A DNA stretch of 64,000 bases. Source: Promerops cafer. Lineage: Eukaryota; Chordata; Aves; Passeriformes; Nectariniidae. The stretch lies in assembly GCA_013398275.1 (NCBI GenBank), contig VZSE01008388.1:124001-188000 (forward strand), read 5' to 3'. Shown here one piece after another: positions 54,101 to 62,580 of this stretch. Position 1 is the first letter of the stretch. Each line of letters opens with the position of its first letter. A program made the position numbers and the translations under genes. Under the pieces are notes generated by a model. It was not told where the DNA came from and did not search any database. It saw only the letters and a list, made by a program, of their open reading frames with translations.

Positions 54101-57100
54101 TGCTGATTCTGCATATCTGTTGGCAATAATGTAATATCCTCCCTTCATCTGAGGATTTGGAGAATTCAGGTGTACGATACATGACTCCAGAATGCCTTGT
54201 AAGCACGCATAAAAAGGCTTCTTTCCTTGCAATTTAATTCAGTCTTTCACACTGCAGAGATACATAGGTGTCACATGGAGCTACCGCTTCTTCACTGATC
54301 AAAAATAATTCATTTTGTATATAGCTGTACTGTCTGTATCTACATGAAAATAATCTACCTTAATGGAATATTTATTATTATTGCTATTGTGCTGAAATAC
54401 CTTAGTAAATAATTAAGCTCTAAGGAGATGCTGGTTGCGACACAGTTATGTAACACATGCAAGGTACATATGCGAATTCTTAACTGAGCCATCCATCACC
54501 TCAACGGGAACTGTGCAGACTCAAGTCTCTCATATTTGCTAGACTGCATCAGTTACTGGATACCAGAGGGTGAGATCTCTTGCGATACAGTAAGTATTTC
54601 ATAAAACACTAGAGTCAGGAGTTAAGTGAAAATGAGAACCCTAATTGTTATTTAAAATCAAAACACGACTTTATAGTCCTTAGGTAGAATGCAAAAGAAT
54701 GGAAAATATGACCTAAGTATGCCTAAAAAGCTTAAACCACAAAGAGATAAGACACAAAATTGATTACTTGCTCTTTAAAATCTCACAGTTCATGACTTGT
54801 GTGGATGCAAGTCATGATGTCTAGATGCTTGGAGCTGGATACAGGGTACATGACCCTATAGGTCTGTTCCCTTCTCCCTCCATTCCCCATCCTGGAATAA
54901 GCAGGACTCTGCAGGTTCTTGACAGAAGTAGCCTTTGCCTTTCAGGTTGAAAGAATGTTTTCAAGCTCTACCACCTTGTTTTGCTCCCTCTTCATCTACT
55001 CATACAAAAAGCAGATTTACTCCCTCATAAACAGCAAAATGAAAGAATAGGTCCCTTTTCCTCTCAAACCAAAAGAGGGGGACAAAATAGGGCTGCTGAG
55101 AATTTCTCATAGTTACGCAGAAAATAGATGAGCCAGTTACTCATTCCAGCTAAAACGCCAAACCTGAGAAGAATTTGAGTTTTTCCTGACTTGCCCAGCT
55201 CAGGAATTTACTTCTTGGCAGCAATTAATAAGTAGCAATTAATGCTCCCTACAACACTGCTAATGCAAATGCTATAAATAATGTAGTTTATAAAGAAATA
55301 AATAGCCATATTAATGGCCTACAGCAATTTATGCAGTACTGTAAATATTTTGGCTTGTAGTTTTACAAAAGAGAGATCACACTTTTGTTTCTTTTTTTTT
55401 TTAAAGAATAAGGTGAATTTTTGTTTGCACTGAATGTTTTCACATTTTATTGCAAACACAAGTCCTTGCTCTATATCAATTATACCAGAGGTACAAATAT
55501 TTAGGCCAGGAGAGCAGATGGCCCTGCAGCTGCAGGTCATAAAGTTCTTGCACATTTTAAAGTAAACACTTTCAAGTCTATAAACTTTATGCTCTGGGTA
55601 GCTCTAGAATTTGAACCATCTCAATAGCTCCAGAAAAAAACCCAAAAGGTCATGTTACTTGTTTCAGTGTAAAATTAATCTTGGATTCACCTGCATGCCA
55701 CAAATGGGGTCTTCACAAAGGTAGACACCTGGGGACTGGCCATCTTGCAGGCTGCCTGTAGCCACTTCTGACAACAGGTCTCTCAGATTTTCTTCTTTCC
55801 CCCACACTTCCACTGCAGAAATCCGGACCGAGAAGCGCGCTCCTGTCTTCTCTTTGCGTTCATTAATCAACTTGAATAGCCACGAGATGGCACAAGGGAT
55901 TATTCCAAGGTTTTGCATGGAATCATCCTTCCCAATCATGGTGTATGACTTCCCTGTCAGGAATGGGGGGATGAAGAAAATATAACATCATTCCCAGGAC
56001 CTTGACAGCCTTCTGCCAAGAGAGATTATCCTGCACAGCTTCATGAAAACAACTTCACTACAGCAAGGACAGTCAGCAATGACAAAATATAGGCAGGCAG
56101 ACAAATAGGACATGGAAAATGCAGATGAAAACTTGAGCTTCTTTCAAAAATGCATTCCCCTGACATCTCCCGTTCCCAAGGCAGAGTGCTGCAGGCCCCC
56201 ACCTTGCAATGCTGCAGCCTCTGATGTGGTTGAATCATGAGCAGAGCAGAAGTCTAAAAACCATAGTCATGGTCTCTAAAAACCTCTACTTTGAATACTG
56301 TAAGTGTGGTATTCTTTCAATACCATTTTACTTCAAAGCACTAGATTGTATTTCAAATGCTGGAGTTGAGATTGACATAAATCTGGTCCCAGAATCACAC
56401 AGATGTAACTTCATTCAGAAAAAAACCTCCAAAACCAACCATCCCATGTGATCACTTGGTGCAGAAGTGAGTCCTCTACAATTAACATTTCATCTCTGTC
56501 AAAACCATCTCCTGGTTAGGAGATTTTTTAACTCTGCAATTATAGCTCTGGCTTTTCTTTGCTGTAAAAGTTTGGTGATTAAGAACAGACACAGAGTAAT
56601 ATTTTAAACTGCTTTAGGCGTCACTATCTATAACGTTTTTAGATAAGTTTTCTAAAGCTCCTAAATTTATAAGCCAAATGACAAAGGTATACATTCTTTC
56701 AGTCAAGTACTTGTGGCTTCTTTACCTTGTTTCATTTCTTATGTTGAATGTATGTGGAGAAAGATCAGTGGAAAAAATGTCATGTCTGTGTCAAGGTCTG
56801 GGTAGCTCCATGGTTTGTGAAATGGTGGTGGTGCAGTTAACAACAAAGCAACTGCAGAAACTCAACTCATGCTTCAGCAAAACCCTAGCTAGGATACCTC
56901 TCTAAAGGATGTGTAGCACTTGTGAGAGCCTGTTATCTGGTGGCTTCCTTTTCCATCTAATTTGCAATCTTGGTTTGGCAGATCACAGAGGGGTTAAATA
57001 TCTAAGAGCTCATCCTAGTGTCACACCTGCCTGGTCCAGAGGGGCCTTCTGGCGTAACTGGAACACCAACCTGCTCCATTCATTGTACCAGACCTGGTTG

Positions 57101-59863
57101 CATTGCAGCATTCAGTGCTCTCCAGGTTTTGTTGCCTGTAATTTGGGATAATCATGGCCTGATACAGCTTGATCTTCTCTACCACCTGCAAAACTGAATT
57201 ATCCTTTTCAGTTATATGTGTACATCTGTGGTTCTTTAAGACAGTAAAGAATGGAGATCATTGCACACTGCAATAAACCCCTCTTCATTCAAGAGACAGT
57301 AGTTCCAAAATACAATTAGATAAACATGAACAAAACATATGATTACTCTCAAAATCCAGTTATTTCAAAATAATAGAGTGTTAATGATGATGATTTTCCT
57401 TTTTATTGTCCTTCCATGAATACCTGTCCAAAGTGTGAGTTTTGATCCATCAGTAACATTCGGTTAACCATTAGAATAAGATTTTTTGGAGACACAGTAG
57501 GAAGAGATCAGTAATGAATGAACTGTCTAATCAGGGAATAGATCAAACTATTTGAGTGCCCAGTCACACTCCATAAGAGTGCCATCACAAACATCAAGTA
57601 CTTGAGCAAATACTCATAGCACACAGCTTGATAAAAGTGGCATTTGGGCAAACCCTCACCAACTCCAAGCACATTTGAAAAAATTTTGATCACTGTTGGA
57701 CCATTCATTAACATCTGAAGACAATGCAAGACAAAATTGCTATAATATTTAAGGGCTGAAATGAAGCAATAATTCAAAGGTAACTTCTGTTCCAAAGAGC
57801 ATGCTGTCCAACATTTACACAATAAGCAAAGTGAATAAAAGTGCAAGCAAGAGATGAAGATGTAGTACAAGATCATGCACAGGTACTTTCAAATACAATT
57901 AATTTACACAGACAAATGAAAGTTTGCTTTCCTTAACCTAACAGACTAGCAATCCTGGGTTAAAAATATTCATTTTGCTGCTTGAGTAGGGAAATTTAGC
58001 AATACCAACCAAGCTTGGCATGACCAAAGCAGAACACGCAGCCATCTGCCCCATTGACCACAGACTGGATCACCTCAGCCACAGTCCCAGCACATACTTC
58101 AGCCTGTCACAGGTATTGGGGGGGAAAAAAAAAGAATAATAAAACAGGAAAGAAAGAAAACAAAAGCATTAACAATAACAAGGAAAATCATTATTTTCAC
58201 CGGAAAGTGGTAGTAATGTCTTCTCTGCTCCAGATACCATGCTGAAGTATCAAAAAACCTAATCCTGCTTGGCTCATTCATCTGACCTGCACTGTTAATG
58301 GGAATGACATTACTTGTGTAAGCACATGAAGCAGGACTTTTGTTCTGGATCAAGTAAGTTTCATTCGCTGATGCATCAATATCCTTTGTGGGGTTAAAAA
58401 AATATGTATATTGTAAGGGGATGTAGCTGGTTTGTTAGAACTGCCTATTTAAGGGATTTTAAAATACAGTTTTGATTAAAAAACAATACAACACGGAGGA
58501 ATTTTTGCAGGCTTGATTATTTGCCCAATTATGGACTGAGTTCAATTCCACTAGCATGTGGGTAAGGAATGTAAAAGAAACAAACAGCCTCTTTGGAATT
58601 AGCTAGGTGACCCAACATTATTATGAGTCTTCTCAGCTTTATGCAGTAGTAAAAGCCATTCTGAAGACTGTAGAAGTATTTTAAGAAGTACAACACAGAA
58701 ATTTACCCCAAGCATTCTTGTTTTTAAGGTTCAAGCAGGCTGAATGGTCAACAGTGCTCCTGCAGCAACTGCTTAACAACAGTGGATGAAACTCAATCAG
58801 AATTCAGTTTAGGCCTTGATGGGAAGCCCTTTGCATTTGACAACACATCAAGTAAATTCACCTTGGTTTGTAGCTACTTGTAGACTATCTCTACAACAGA
58901 AAATAAAATGGGCCAAGAAAGGGAATGTTCACAGGCCAGCCCCTTGAACTGCATCCAGGCATTATTCTGCAAGGTGCTAGCTGCTTGGACCAGGACGAGG
59001 TGAGAGAGTGACCTAACGATACAATTATGTGATAGTACTTTAGATGGCCCTGTGTCCTCATTCTGTTTGCTTTATGAATACAGAGCCAGCCTTACAGGAC
59101 TGTTTTCTAATTATATTTTGCAATGTTACTTTACTCTTTTACTGTCCTCATGATATTTGGGTAACATAGTTAATCAAACCAAAGTCTAATAAAGATAAGA
59201 AACCTGAATATATACTCATGAATAAAGACCTGTGGATTAAAATCCCCATCTTCCAATTGCAAACTGTACAATAGAACACTGTAAAAATAATCCTTGATCC
59301 CTCAGTTAATAGAGGACTGCATTAGAGAACTGTAGTTCTGATCACATCTCTGTAAACACCAAATAATATTTTATAATACACAGTAACTTGTTGATATTGA
59401 GGGTTTTCCTATTAGGCAACATTTAGCACATTTATTGAATGTATAATTTTAGGAGAAATTATTTACAGTAAAGAATAAAGAAAGCACACCATTATTCAGC
59501 TAAAATTTAATAAACCGAATTCCTTATTGATGATCATGGCAAACCAAATTCAGCCCTGGTATAAGTCCACTGAAATTACTACTGCTGCAGCAGAAATCAA
59601 TTTGGCTCTGGGGCACGCTGCTGCTTAGATAACTCTTCCAACCGTACAGGGCCTACCTGTGATGCATCTTGAGGGAAAACAGCATCAAAAGCAAACATCT
59701 TGGGTGGAACCTGGCTGCCCCTTTTCTGGAAAGCATTCTGCCCTCCGCAGGCCAGTGGGTCATACAGTGTGATTTGCTTCTTGCGGGGGTCAACTTTTAA
59801 GAAGGAGCTGGACTCAGACGTGTCTCTGGCGAGTGTGGAAGAAATGCGCACCATGACTTTGAC
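8..59863 (-). CDS. KIF26B: KIF26B, kinesin family member 26B, spliced CDS (3' ten coding exons, 5' part missing)
   Basis: KIF26B is an atypical N-terminal kinesin of the KIF26 family (C. elegans VAB-8 group). In vertebrates it acts in cell polarity, adhesion and migration, including kidney mesenchyme and Wnt5a-Ror signalling; this is family knowledge. Seen here: ten exons join in frame into 1668 codons plus stop. The order is motor-like domain (about residues 1-357 of the visible part), Ser-rich tail (358-1502), and basic/coiled-coil C-terminus (1503-1668). Junction codons rebuild sensible residues: G in the P-loop, M before [14 protein letters not shown] in YKDSKLT, G in LNAGSQRRR, F in WLSEF. 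The paralog KIF26A is less likely: the Ser-rich tail text, the C-terminal exons and the large introns match KIF26B as I remember it. The start codon and N-terminal exons lie beyond 64000. Confidence 0.93.
157..1687 (-). other. KIF26B intron 14
   Basis: This 1.5-kb intron runs from donor GTAAGG (at 1687) to acceptor CAG (at 157). The sequence is AT-rich with no recognisable gene or repeat. It has an A-run near 1352-1362 and a short TTTCA repeat near 1235-1250. Confidence 0.85.
1688..1838 (-). CDS. KIF26B: KIF26B exon 14: C-terminal coiled coil
   Basis: This 151-nt exon has 50 codons plus one base. It begins [20 protein letters not shown] and ends [11 protein letters not shown]. Hydrophobic spacing and the many E/K/R/Q residues suggest a short helical coiled coil. 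The acceptor is GATGGCAG|GAGATG and the donor GAAT|GTAAGG. The last T joins TT of the final exon to make Phe (WLSEF). Reading on into the intron would add a few residues before a stop, so the splice is needed. Confidence 0.93.
1839..2837 (-). other. KIF26B intron 13
   Basis: This intron is about 1 kb, with donor GTGAGT and acceptor GGCAG. I see nothing else recognisable in it. Confidence 0.85.
2838..3040 (-). CDS. KIF26B: KIF26B exon 13
   Basis: This 203-nt exon has two bases completing Gly, then 67 codons. It encodes [20 protein letters not shown], then a Pro/Gly/Arg-rich linker with [10 protein letters not shown], and ends [20 protein letters not shown] plus GGDSK. The acceptor is TTTGCAG|GTTCAC and the donor AAG|GTGAGT, a near-perfect consensus. 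The [18 protein letters not shown] segment is strongly conserved in KIF26 proteins as I recall them and leads into the predicted coiled coil of the next exon. Confidence 0.93.
3841..3871. repeat. AT-rich inverted repeat
   Basis: Arms AAATGATTTTA and TAAAATCATTT (11 bp, perfect) are separated by 9 bases. No function is apparent. Confidence 0.7.
8545..8608 (+). repeat. A-rich low-complexity tract
   Basis: A runs are interrupted by single C. It could be a retroposed poly(A) tail, but I recognise no retrogene or SINE before it. Confidence 0.85.
9936..9958 (+). repeat. Short CA-rich repeat
   Basis: Imperfect CA repeat of about 23 bp. Confidence 0.7.
14015..14067 (+). repeat. G-rich two-copy direct repeat
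   Basis: GGAGTAAGG(G)n-ACATTCTCT occurs at 14015-14038 and 14047-14067. The copies differ in the length of the G run. Confidence 0.85.
15709..19141 (-). CDS. KIF26B: KIF26B exon 12: giant Ser-rich tail exon
   Basis: This single 3433-nt exon (1144 codons plus one base, phase 0 at entry) encodes about two thirds of the visible protein. It starts [16 protein letters not shown] and soon reaches [20 protein letters not shown] and [17 protein letters not shown], hallmark KIF26 sequence. The rest is low-complexity Ser/Pro/Thr-rich and presumably disordered. It has a PPLPPVRK stretch (16761-16784) that fits a class II SH3 ligand pattern, many SP/SPK sites, and a basic [13 protein letters not shown] end. 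The acceptor is CATGTTGCAG|TACACA after a (CT)n tract; the donor is CGG|GTAAGC. The open frame continues upstream to an ATG at 19195, but that stretch is intron. The tail probably carries interaction and regulatory phosphorylation sites; this is inference. Confidence 0.95.
19142..20266 (-). other. KIF26B intron 11
   Basis: This 1.1-kb intron has donor GTAGGA. Its acceptor follows a long (CT)n polypyrimidine tract, seen as (GA)n on the plus strand at 19150-19178. Nothing else is recognised. Confidence 0.85.
19150..19178 (+). repeat. (GA)n tract forming the exon 12 polypyrimidine tract
   Basis: GA repeats on the plus strand are CT repeats on the transcribed-sense strand, lying just upstream of the TTGCAG acceptor of the giant exon. 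Confidence 0.8.
20267..20429 (-). CDS. KIF26B: KIF26B exon 11: end of motor-like domain
   Basis: This 163-nt exon has one base completing a Lys codon, then 54 codons from [20 protein letters not shown] to [12 protein letters not shown]. It carries the best conserved kinesin block: the DSKLTxLLxxSLGGN helix, then TTMIAHIS and [13 protein letters not shown], which closes the motor fold. It ends in a basic KKKKTK stretch where the neck would begin. The acceptor is TTTTGCAG|AGACAG. An alternative AG two bases downstream would break frame. The donor is AAG|GTAGGA. Confidence 0.95.
22566..22766 (+). repeat. Polypurine microsatellite (GGAA)n/(GA)n
   Basis: About 200 bp of almost pure A/G, made of interleaved GGAA and GA blocks, ends at an undetermined base (N at 22767). 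On the minus strand it is a long polypyrimidine tract in the 28.5-kb intron. Its true length is probably uncertain. Confidence 0.95.
24039..24099. repeat. 31-bp tandem repeat (2 copies) with palindromic core
   Basis: Two diverged copies about 31 bp apart share TTTCA-TAAG and GATGTACATC. The first copy contains the 20-bp perfect palindrome AGGAAGATGTACATCTTCCT at 24050-24069; the second keeps a 14-bp version at 24084-24097. Confidence 0.85.
27189..27209. repeat. 21-bp palindrome with kappaB-like core
   Basis: The 10-bp arms TGTAGGGGGA and TCCCCCTACA flank a single T. The centre GGGGATTCCC fits the NF-kappaB consensus GGGRNWYYCC. It lies about 150 bp before the CR1 copy. Confidence 0.7.
27358..27620 (+). 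mobile_element. CR1 LINE fragment, truncated at both ends
   Basis: The stretch has the characteristic avian CR1 text near the end of ORF2. GGCTGCACCTC is followed by TTCAGTTTTGGGC, AAGAAAGACATTGAGGTGCT, TCCAGAGAAGGGCAA, GGAGGAGTGGCTGAG, GGAGGCTGAGGGGAGA and CTCTCTACAACCACCTGAAA. It lacks the CR1 3' UTR and terminal octamer repeats, and it is 5'-truncated, as is usual for CR1. It carries several differences from a young consensus, so it is not recent. Left and right borders are approximate. Confidence 0.93.
29281..29630. promoter_or_regulatory. Intronic CpG island, candidate internal promoter or enhancer
   Basis: By hand count there are about 37 CpG in roughly 350 bp, with high G+C, inside an intron whose flanks have almost none. 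It contains GC-box-like and CCGG/GCGC runs and a CACGTG E-box at 29609-29614. It lies far from either end of KIF26B, so it is not the main promoter. It could start a short KIF26B isoform, a noncoding RNA on either strand, or be an enhancer. No TATA box or confirmed splice donor ties it to the downstream exon. Confidence 0.6.
29683..29696. promoter_or_regulatory. 14-bp perfect palindrome beside the CpG island
   Basis: CATGAATATTCATG is a perfect dyad resembling a dimeric POU/homeodomain site, with TAATTG and ATAATTAC homeodomain-like motifs close by (29674-29720). Function is inferred only. Confidence 0.35.
29808..29976. repeat. Nested inverted repeat, potential 169-nt hairpin
   Basis: The outer arms TGACCTTCCCAGTTTCCTG (29808-29826) and its exact reverse complement (29958-29976) match 19 of 19. 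The inner arms CCAAATGGAGTGGT (29863-29876) and ACCACTCCACTTGG (29913-29926) pair 13 of 14. Both sets are centred on nearly the same axis, so the whole could fold as one interrupted stem. It may be an old foldback element or an exapted conserved repeat. Confidence 0.75.
32354..32396. repeat. Overlapping inverted repeats
   Basis: AGCAATTGTTACATTTGT on the left pairs with ACAAATGTTACTACAATTGCT-like sequence on the right, with a small bulge. Inside it, TAGTAACA-AA-TGTTACTA forms a competing 8-bp-arm hairpin. Confidence 0.7.
33770..34206 (-). mobile_element. Ancient CR1/L3-like LINE remnant
   Basis: The plus strand resembles the antisense of old amniote CR1/L3 reverse transcriptase sequence. CTAAATAAAACCTCTCC is followed by GGTCCTTGAAGAACTTCCCT and AGTAGCCTTCCCTC, then AACTAGTAAATTCTCAGG and a GATCTGAGTAAA (minus strand) that encodes DLSK of the DLSKAFD motif. 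The reading frame is broken, so this is a dead relic. Recognition is from memory of the repeat family, and the borders are approximate. Confidence 0.6.
40929..40940. promoter_or_regulatory. 12-bp homeodomain-like palindrome
   Basis: ATCTAATTAGAT is a perfect dyad with a TAATTA core. It could occur by chance in AT-rich intron. Confidence 0.2.
41650..41945 (-). mobile_element. Possible ancient CR1/L3-like LINE 3' remnant
   Basis: CTTCTCTTTTAAATTCTCTG, CAGTCTGTAACC, CAGATGCACAACTC and a later GCAGATAAATAG follow the order of the antisense 3' portion of old CR1/L3 elements. The match is weak, and an unrelated pyrimidine-rich intron stretch could look similar. Confidence 0.3.
42507..42521. promoter_or_regulatory. 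Homeodomain-like dyad, candidate conserved element
   Basis: GCAATTAGTAATTGC has two inverted TAATTG/CAATTA half sites around a single base, preceded by TTTAAATG. A regulatory role is inference. Confidence 0.25.
44341..44477. repeat. Duplicated ~51-bp segment flanking an N
   Basis: The segment beginning TTTTACAAGGATGAAACAAC and ending CATCTAAGTAAAAAA occurs at about 44341-44391 and again at about 44426-44476, essentially unchanged. An undetermined base lies between them at 44393. It may be a false duplication at a closed assembly gap or a real 85-bp-period tandem repeat. Confidence 0.85.
48900..49059 (-). CDS. KIF26B: KIF26B exon 10: degenerate switch II
   Basis: This 160-nt exon has two completing bases, 52 codons and two bases carried to the next exon. 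It encodes [20 protein letters not shown] and ends in [12 protein letters not shown]. The kinesin switch II DLAGSE is replaced by DLGSC, so the conserved Gly and Glu of the catalytic loop are absent. This agrees with the reported lack of ATPase activity in the KIF26 family. The acceptor is TATGGCAG|TGTCTG and the donor CAA|GTAAGT. The intron that follows in the gene is the 28.5-kb one. Confidence 0.92.
49060..52886 (-). other. KIF26B intron 9
   Basis: This 3.8-kb intron has donor GTAAGC and acceptor GGCAG. It holds a 10-bp unit repeated three times (49235-49264) and otherwise AT-rich unremarkable sequence. Confidence 0.85.
49235..49264 (+). repeat. 10-bp minisatellite, three copies
   Basis: TACATTGCTG is repeated three times without change, about 175 bp upstream, in gene orientation, of the switch II exon. 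Confidence 0.9.
52887..53070 (-). CDS. KIF26B: KIF26B exon 9: switch I region
   Basis: This exon is 184 nt: 61 codons plus one base. It runs from [20 protein letters not shown] to [14 protein letters not shown]. The kinesin switch I motif NxxSSRSH appears only in degenerate form as [13 protein letters not shown]. The acceptor is AACTGCAG|CTTCAG and the donor GGAA|GTAAGC. The exon is unusually CpG-rich, with 18 CpG in 184 bases by hand count, while the introns on either side have few. The final A joins TG of the next exon to make Met. Confidence 0.92.
53071..55690 (-). other. KIF26B intron 8
   Basis: This 2.6-kb intron has donor GTGAAT and acceptor CTGCAG. It holds a 9-bp-arm inverted repeat (54791-54816). 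No gene or known repeat is recognised. Confidence 0.85.
54791..54816. repeat. Short inverted repeat
   Basis: Arms CATGACTTG and CAAGTCATG (9 bp, perfect) have an 8-base loop. Confidence 0.7.
55691..55953 (-). CDS. KIF26B: KIF26B exon 8: motor domain after the P-loop
   Basis: This exon is 263 nt: two bases complete the P-loop glycine, then 87 codons run from [11 protein letters not shown] to DPICGMQ. The segment contains [13 protein letters not shown], which corresponds to the kinesin GIIPRxxxxLF helix, and [18 protein letters not shown], which corresponds to the strand and helix with the E(I/V)YNExxxDLL motif. The acceptor is CTGACAG|GGAAG and the donor CAG|GTGAAT. There is no frameshift or stop. 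Confidence 0.93.
55954..58009 (-). other. KIF26B intron 7
   Basis: This 2.1-kb intron has the weak donor GTTGGT and acceptor GACAG. I see nothing else in it. Confidence 0.85.
58010..58103 (-). CDS. KIF26B: KIF26B exon 7: P-loop exon
   Basis: This 94-nt exon has 31 codons plus one base. It encodes [20 protein letters not shown] followed by [11 protein letters not shown]. The first base of the P-loop glycine codon is the last base of the exon. With the next exon the nucleotide-binding loop reads GHAKLGKS, matching the GxxxxGK[ST] Walker A pattern. The acceptor is GTGACAG|GCTGAA. The donor, CTTG|GTTGGT, is a poor match to the GTRAGT consensus, but the phase and the protein join require it. Confidence 0.9.
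58104..59656 (-). other. KIF26B intron 6
   Basis: This 1.55-kb intron has donor GTAGGC and acceptor GACAG. It is AT-rich with no recognisable element. Confidence 0.85.
59657..59863 (-). CDS. KIF26B: KIF26B exon 6 (by human analogy): start of motor-like domain
   Basis: This exon is 207 nt (69 codons), phase 0 at both ends. The acceptor reads CTGACAG before GTCAAAGTC and the donor is CAG|GTAGGC. It opens with VKVMVRIS, the first beta strand of a kinesin motor. It then has a Ser-rich stretch, [12 protein letters not shown], and ends with [15 protein letters not shown], which corresponds to the FDxVF motif that precedes the P-loop in kinesins. No exon of this gene is recognisable between 59864 and 64000, so the preceding one lies outside the window. 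Confidence 0.9.
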
Positions 59864-61020
59864 CTGTCAGCAAACACACAAAAAGATGAGCACATTTCAT
59901 TCATCTGTTCGTTGCTCTACAACTCTTATGCTGAATGAATTTTCCAACTACACTAGACCAAACCATATTTGCTTGCTGTAGCTAGCAAAGTCAGTGGAAG
60001 TCAGTGAATATGCAGGAGGTATTAGGCAGAATTTGTCCTAAACTATGAAGTGAATGAAGCCAGAGGTCTCCATCTGTTTCAACAAGAAACTTGTTCTTGA
60101 GAATTACCATGCACAACATGGTGTTTTAGTGTCGATGCTACTCAAGTACAATGAGGAAGTATTACATCACCTTGTCTTATTCTCAATATAAATTGAAAAT
60201 TAACCATACCCTGGTGGCCCAATTAAGAAAGCTGAAAGATATTCTAGACTGCTAAGTTTTCAGAACAGCTGTGGTTTCTACAAAACAGCCTGATCAATAA
60301 GAGCCCATAAAAGCCAGATCTGTAATTTACACTTTTACAATTCTAATCCAAATGCAAAGATGAAGTGCACAGTTCTGAGTGTCATCATCAAAGAGTTGTG
60401 AAAAGAGTCCCATTTTAATGGTCATATTTTGAAATTACCATCAAGGGAGTGAATGTAATAAGCAATAAAATATTTGTTAAAACATGTTAGCTCACAACTC
60501 ATTAAATAGCTACATAATAAGATGTTATTCCTGAGACAAAAATAAATCTTCATAGATTTAATGAGGTTATGCTGTAGCCTTAGCTGAGTTGGTAAGCAAT
60601 TTAGATGTAAGTAAAACTGATGACAATCAATCTAGCTTTGGTTTTCCCCAAAAATTCACCACCTGCAGGCACGTGAGCTCCTGACTTTAGAGGGTGAACA
60701 TCACCCCTCTGCCAGCTCTAGTCACACCTGCACACACTATCTCCTAGAGCAGATTGGCTTTCACACCAAGTAGACAGAACTTTTATGTTAATGCTCCTTA
60801 ATCATGTCACTTCTATCAAAGCCACCCACATCTGGCATGCAAGTGACCACAAAGGGTCATGTCAGCATAAGGTGGGAGCACATCTGCTGCTGGAATGGCA
60901 GACACATTATGGGATGAGGTTGTAGCCCCAGAAGCTGGGCTGCAGTTCCTGTTGGTCTTACTGAGACTGGTGCTCTTTGTATGTAGGTCTCATTTCATGC
61001 TGGCCCAAGCTCATCCTGCA

Positions 61021-61038
61021 TAAATAAATAAATAAATC
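61021..61038 (+). repeat. (TAAA)n microsatellite
   Basis: About four and a half copies of TAAA. Confidence 0.85.
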
Positions 61039-62416
61039 AGCTGCTTTGAGAAGTAAAAACTGGGAAAATTCTTTTTTGACACAACTCCTTTGAAGACAAC
61101 AGAATGAGACCAGAGATTAACTGGTATTATTCAGTATTTCTATGACATCTTCTCTGTATGTCAGTGAGTCAAACTGGTAATTTGACTCCAGTATTTTAAC
61201 CTGGCAAAACAAGTTGTCATTAAATGGTGAAATGGTCACAAATCTGCTCACACAATTTCAGTTTTACACAATTATCTGATGAAAAAGGGAAAAATACTGC
61301 TTGGGTAAGAATGTGTTCTCCTCCTGCTCAGCTGCCCTTATGAAACCTAACCTCTAACTGTAAAAATCCACGTCTGATATCTTGCCAAAGGCATTCTTCT
61401 GGACCCAACCCTAAGCAGAGCTGACTTCTACTGAGGACAACAGCAGCCAACACACCCAGTCAGTCCACGTGAACTGGGCAAGGTCTGTTCATTCCAGCCC
61501 TAGGCCTCCTGGAAGACTGGAAGGGAAACACTGGTCAAGTTAGCAGGGAAGGAAGGGAGTACAAATATAAATCCTTGGGGAGCAAGAAAACAAAGGGCAG
61601 TATCAATCTTGTGCTGTTTTCCCATTTTCAACTTCATATGCCTTTGGCTTTCTTTTACTGTGTCACACTTTTTTAAGTAGATGAGTATCATGAGTATTAG
61701 ACTGATCTGCTGAAAAACAAAATAAATACTATTCTTCAACTACTTTAAATAAAATACTTGCTTCCTTTAGAAAGCTCTTTCCCTAGAAGTTTATTTTTGG
61801 CTGCTGTCCTTCAGATCCTTGCTCTTTGTGTGCAAAGGAGAGTTAACTGAATACTCTGGGCTAAGTTATTTTGGGTTTTGGAGAATGGACAGTGTGTGAA
61901 ATTTAACAACCTTTCATATACAGGCAGTCTAAGAATTCTTTCTGGCCTCAAACTGTATGGGCATGCAGTTTAACAGCAGCTACACTGGCTTTGTTGTGGT
62001 ATAATATCACTGGCATGGGTCCGCATTTAAACCTGTTCACACAAAATCAGGTTAATACCTGCCACTTCTTACTGAAGTAATACTGCAAATCCTGCTAACT
62101 TCCAACTATATATAACTATATTCTATAGTGACAGAAGCTAAGGCATCGAGTTCCTCTTTCCCAAGAGTAAAATAGCAATTTAACTGAAATCCTAAAAATT
62201 TACTAGCATCAGATAAACTGAATTAATCTCTATTAAAAAAAAAAAAAAAGAAGGAAAAAAACAGTGCGCTCAACTCAGAAGCCCCAGGAACTGTCAAACA
62301 GCATATATTGCTCCTCAACAATGCCGAATATAGACATTTCTCAACAAAAATACTGCTATTGCCACTAACCTTTGTACTTCTGTGCATTGGGGATTTTTGT
62401 TTTGAGACCTAATGGT

Positions 62417-62535
62417 TCACAGAATCTCAGAATTGCATGGGTTGGAAAAAAAAAACCCCATAAGATCTTGAGTTCAACTGTTAACATATAACTGCCAAGC
62501 CCACTACTAAGCCAGGTGCCTAAGTGTCATGTCTA
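62417..62535 (-). mobile_element. CR1 LINE 3' end fragment
   Basis: On the plus strand it opens with CACAGAATCTCAGAATTGC and GGGTTGGAA, which is the reverse complement of the CR1 tail built on ATTCTRTG octamers. It continues into the CCTAAGTGYCAYGTCTACA block found in avian CR1 3' regions. A run of A follows GGTTGG. It is severely 5'-truncated, as most CR1 copies are. Confidence 0.8.
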
Positions 62536-62580
62536 CACAGAATCCTAGAATAGTTTAGGCTGGAAAAGACCACATTCATA
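62536..62580 (-). mobile_element. Second CR1 3' terminus, abutting the first
   Basis: CACAGAATCCTAGAATAG and GGCTGGAAAAGACC again give the reverse complement of a CR1 tail. It sits directly next to the truncated 5' end of the neighbouring copy. Only about 45 bp remain, and the right border is uncertain. Confidence 0.65.

Noticed and set aside
8..59863. Assignment to the paralog KIF26A
   Set aside because: The tail sequence, C-terminal exons and long introns fit KIF26B better; a phylogeny of the exons would settle it.
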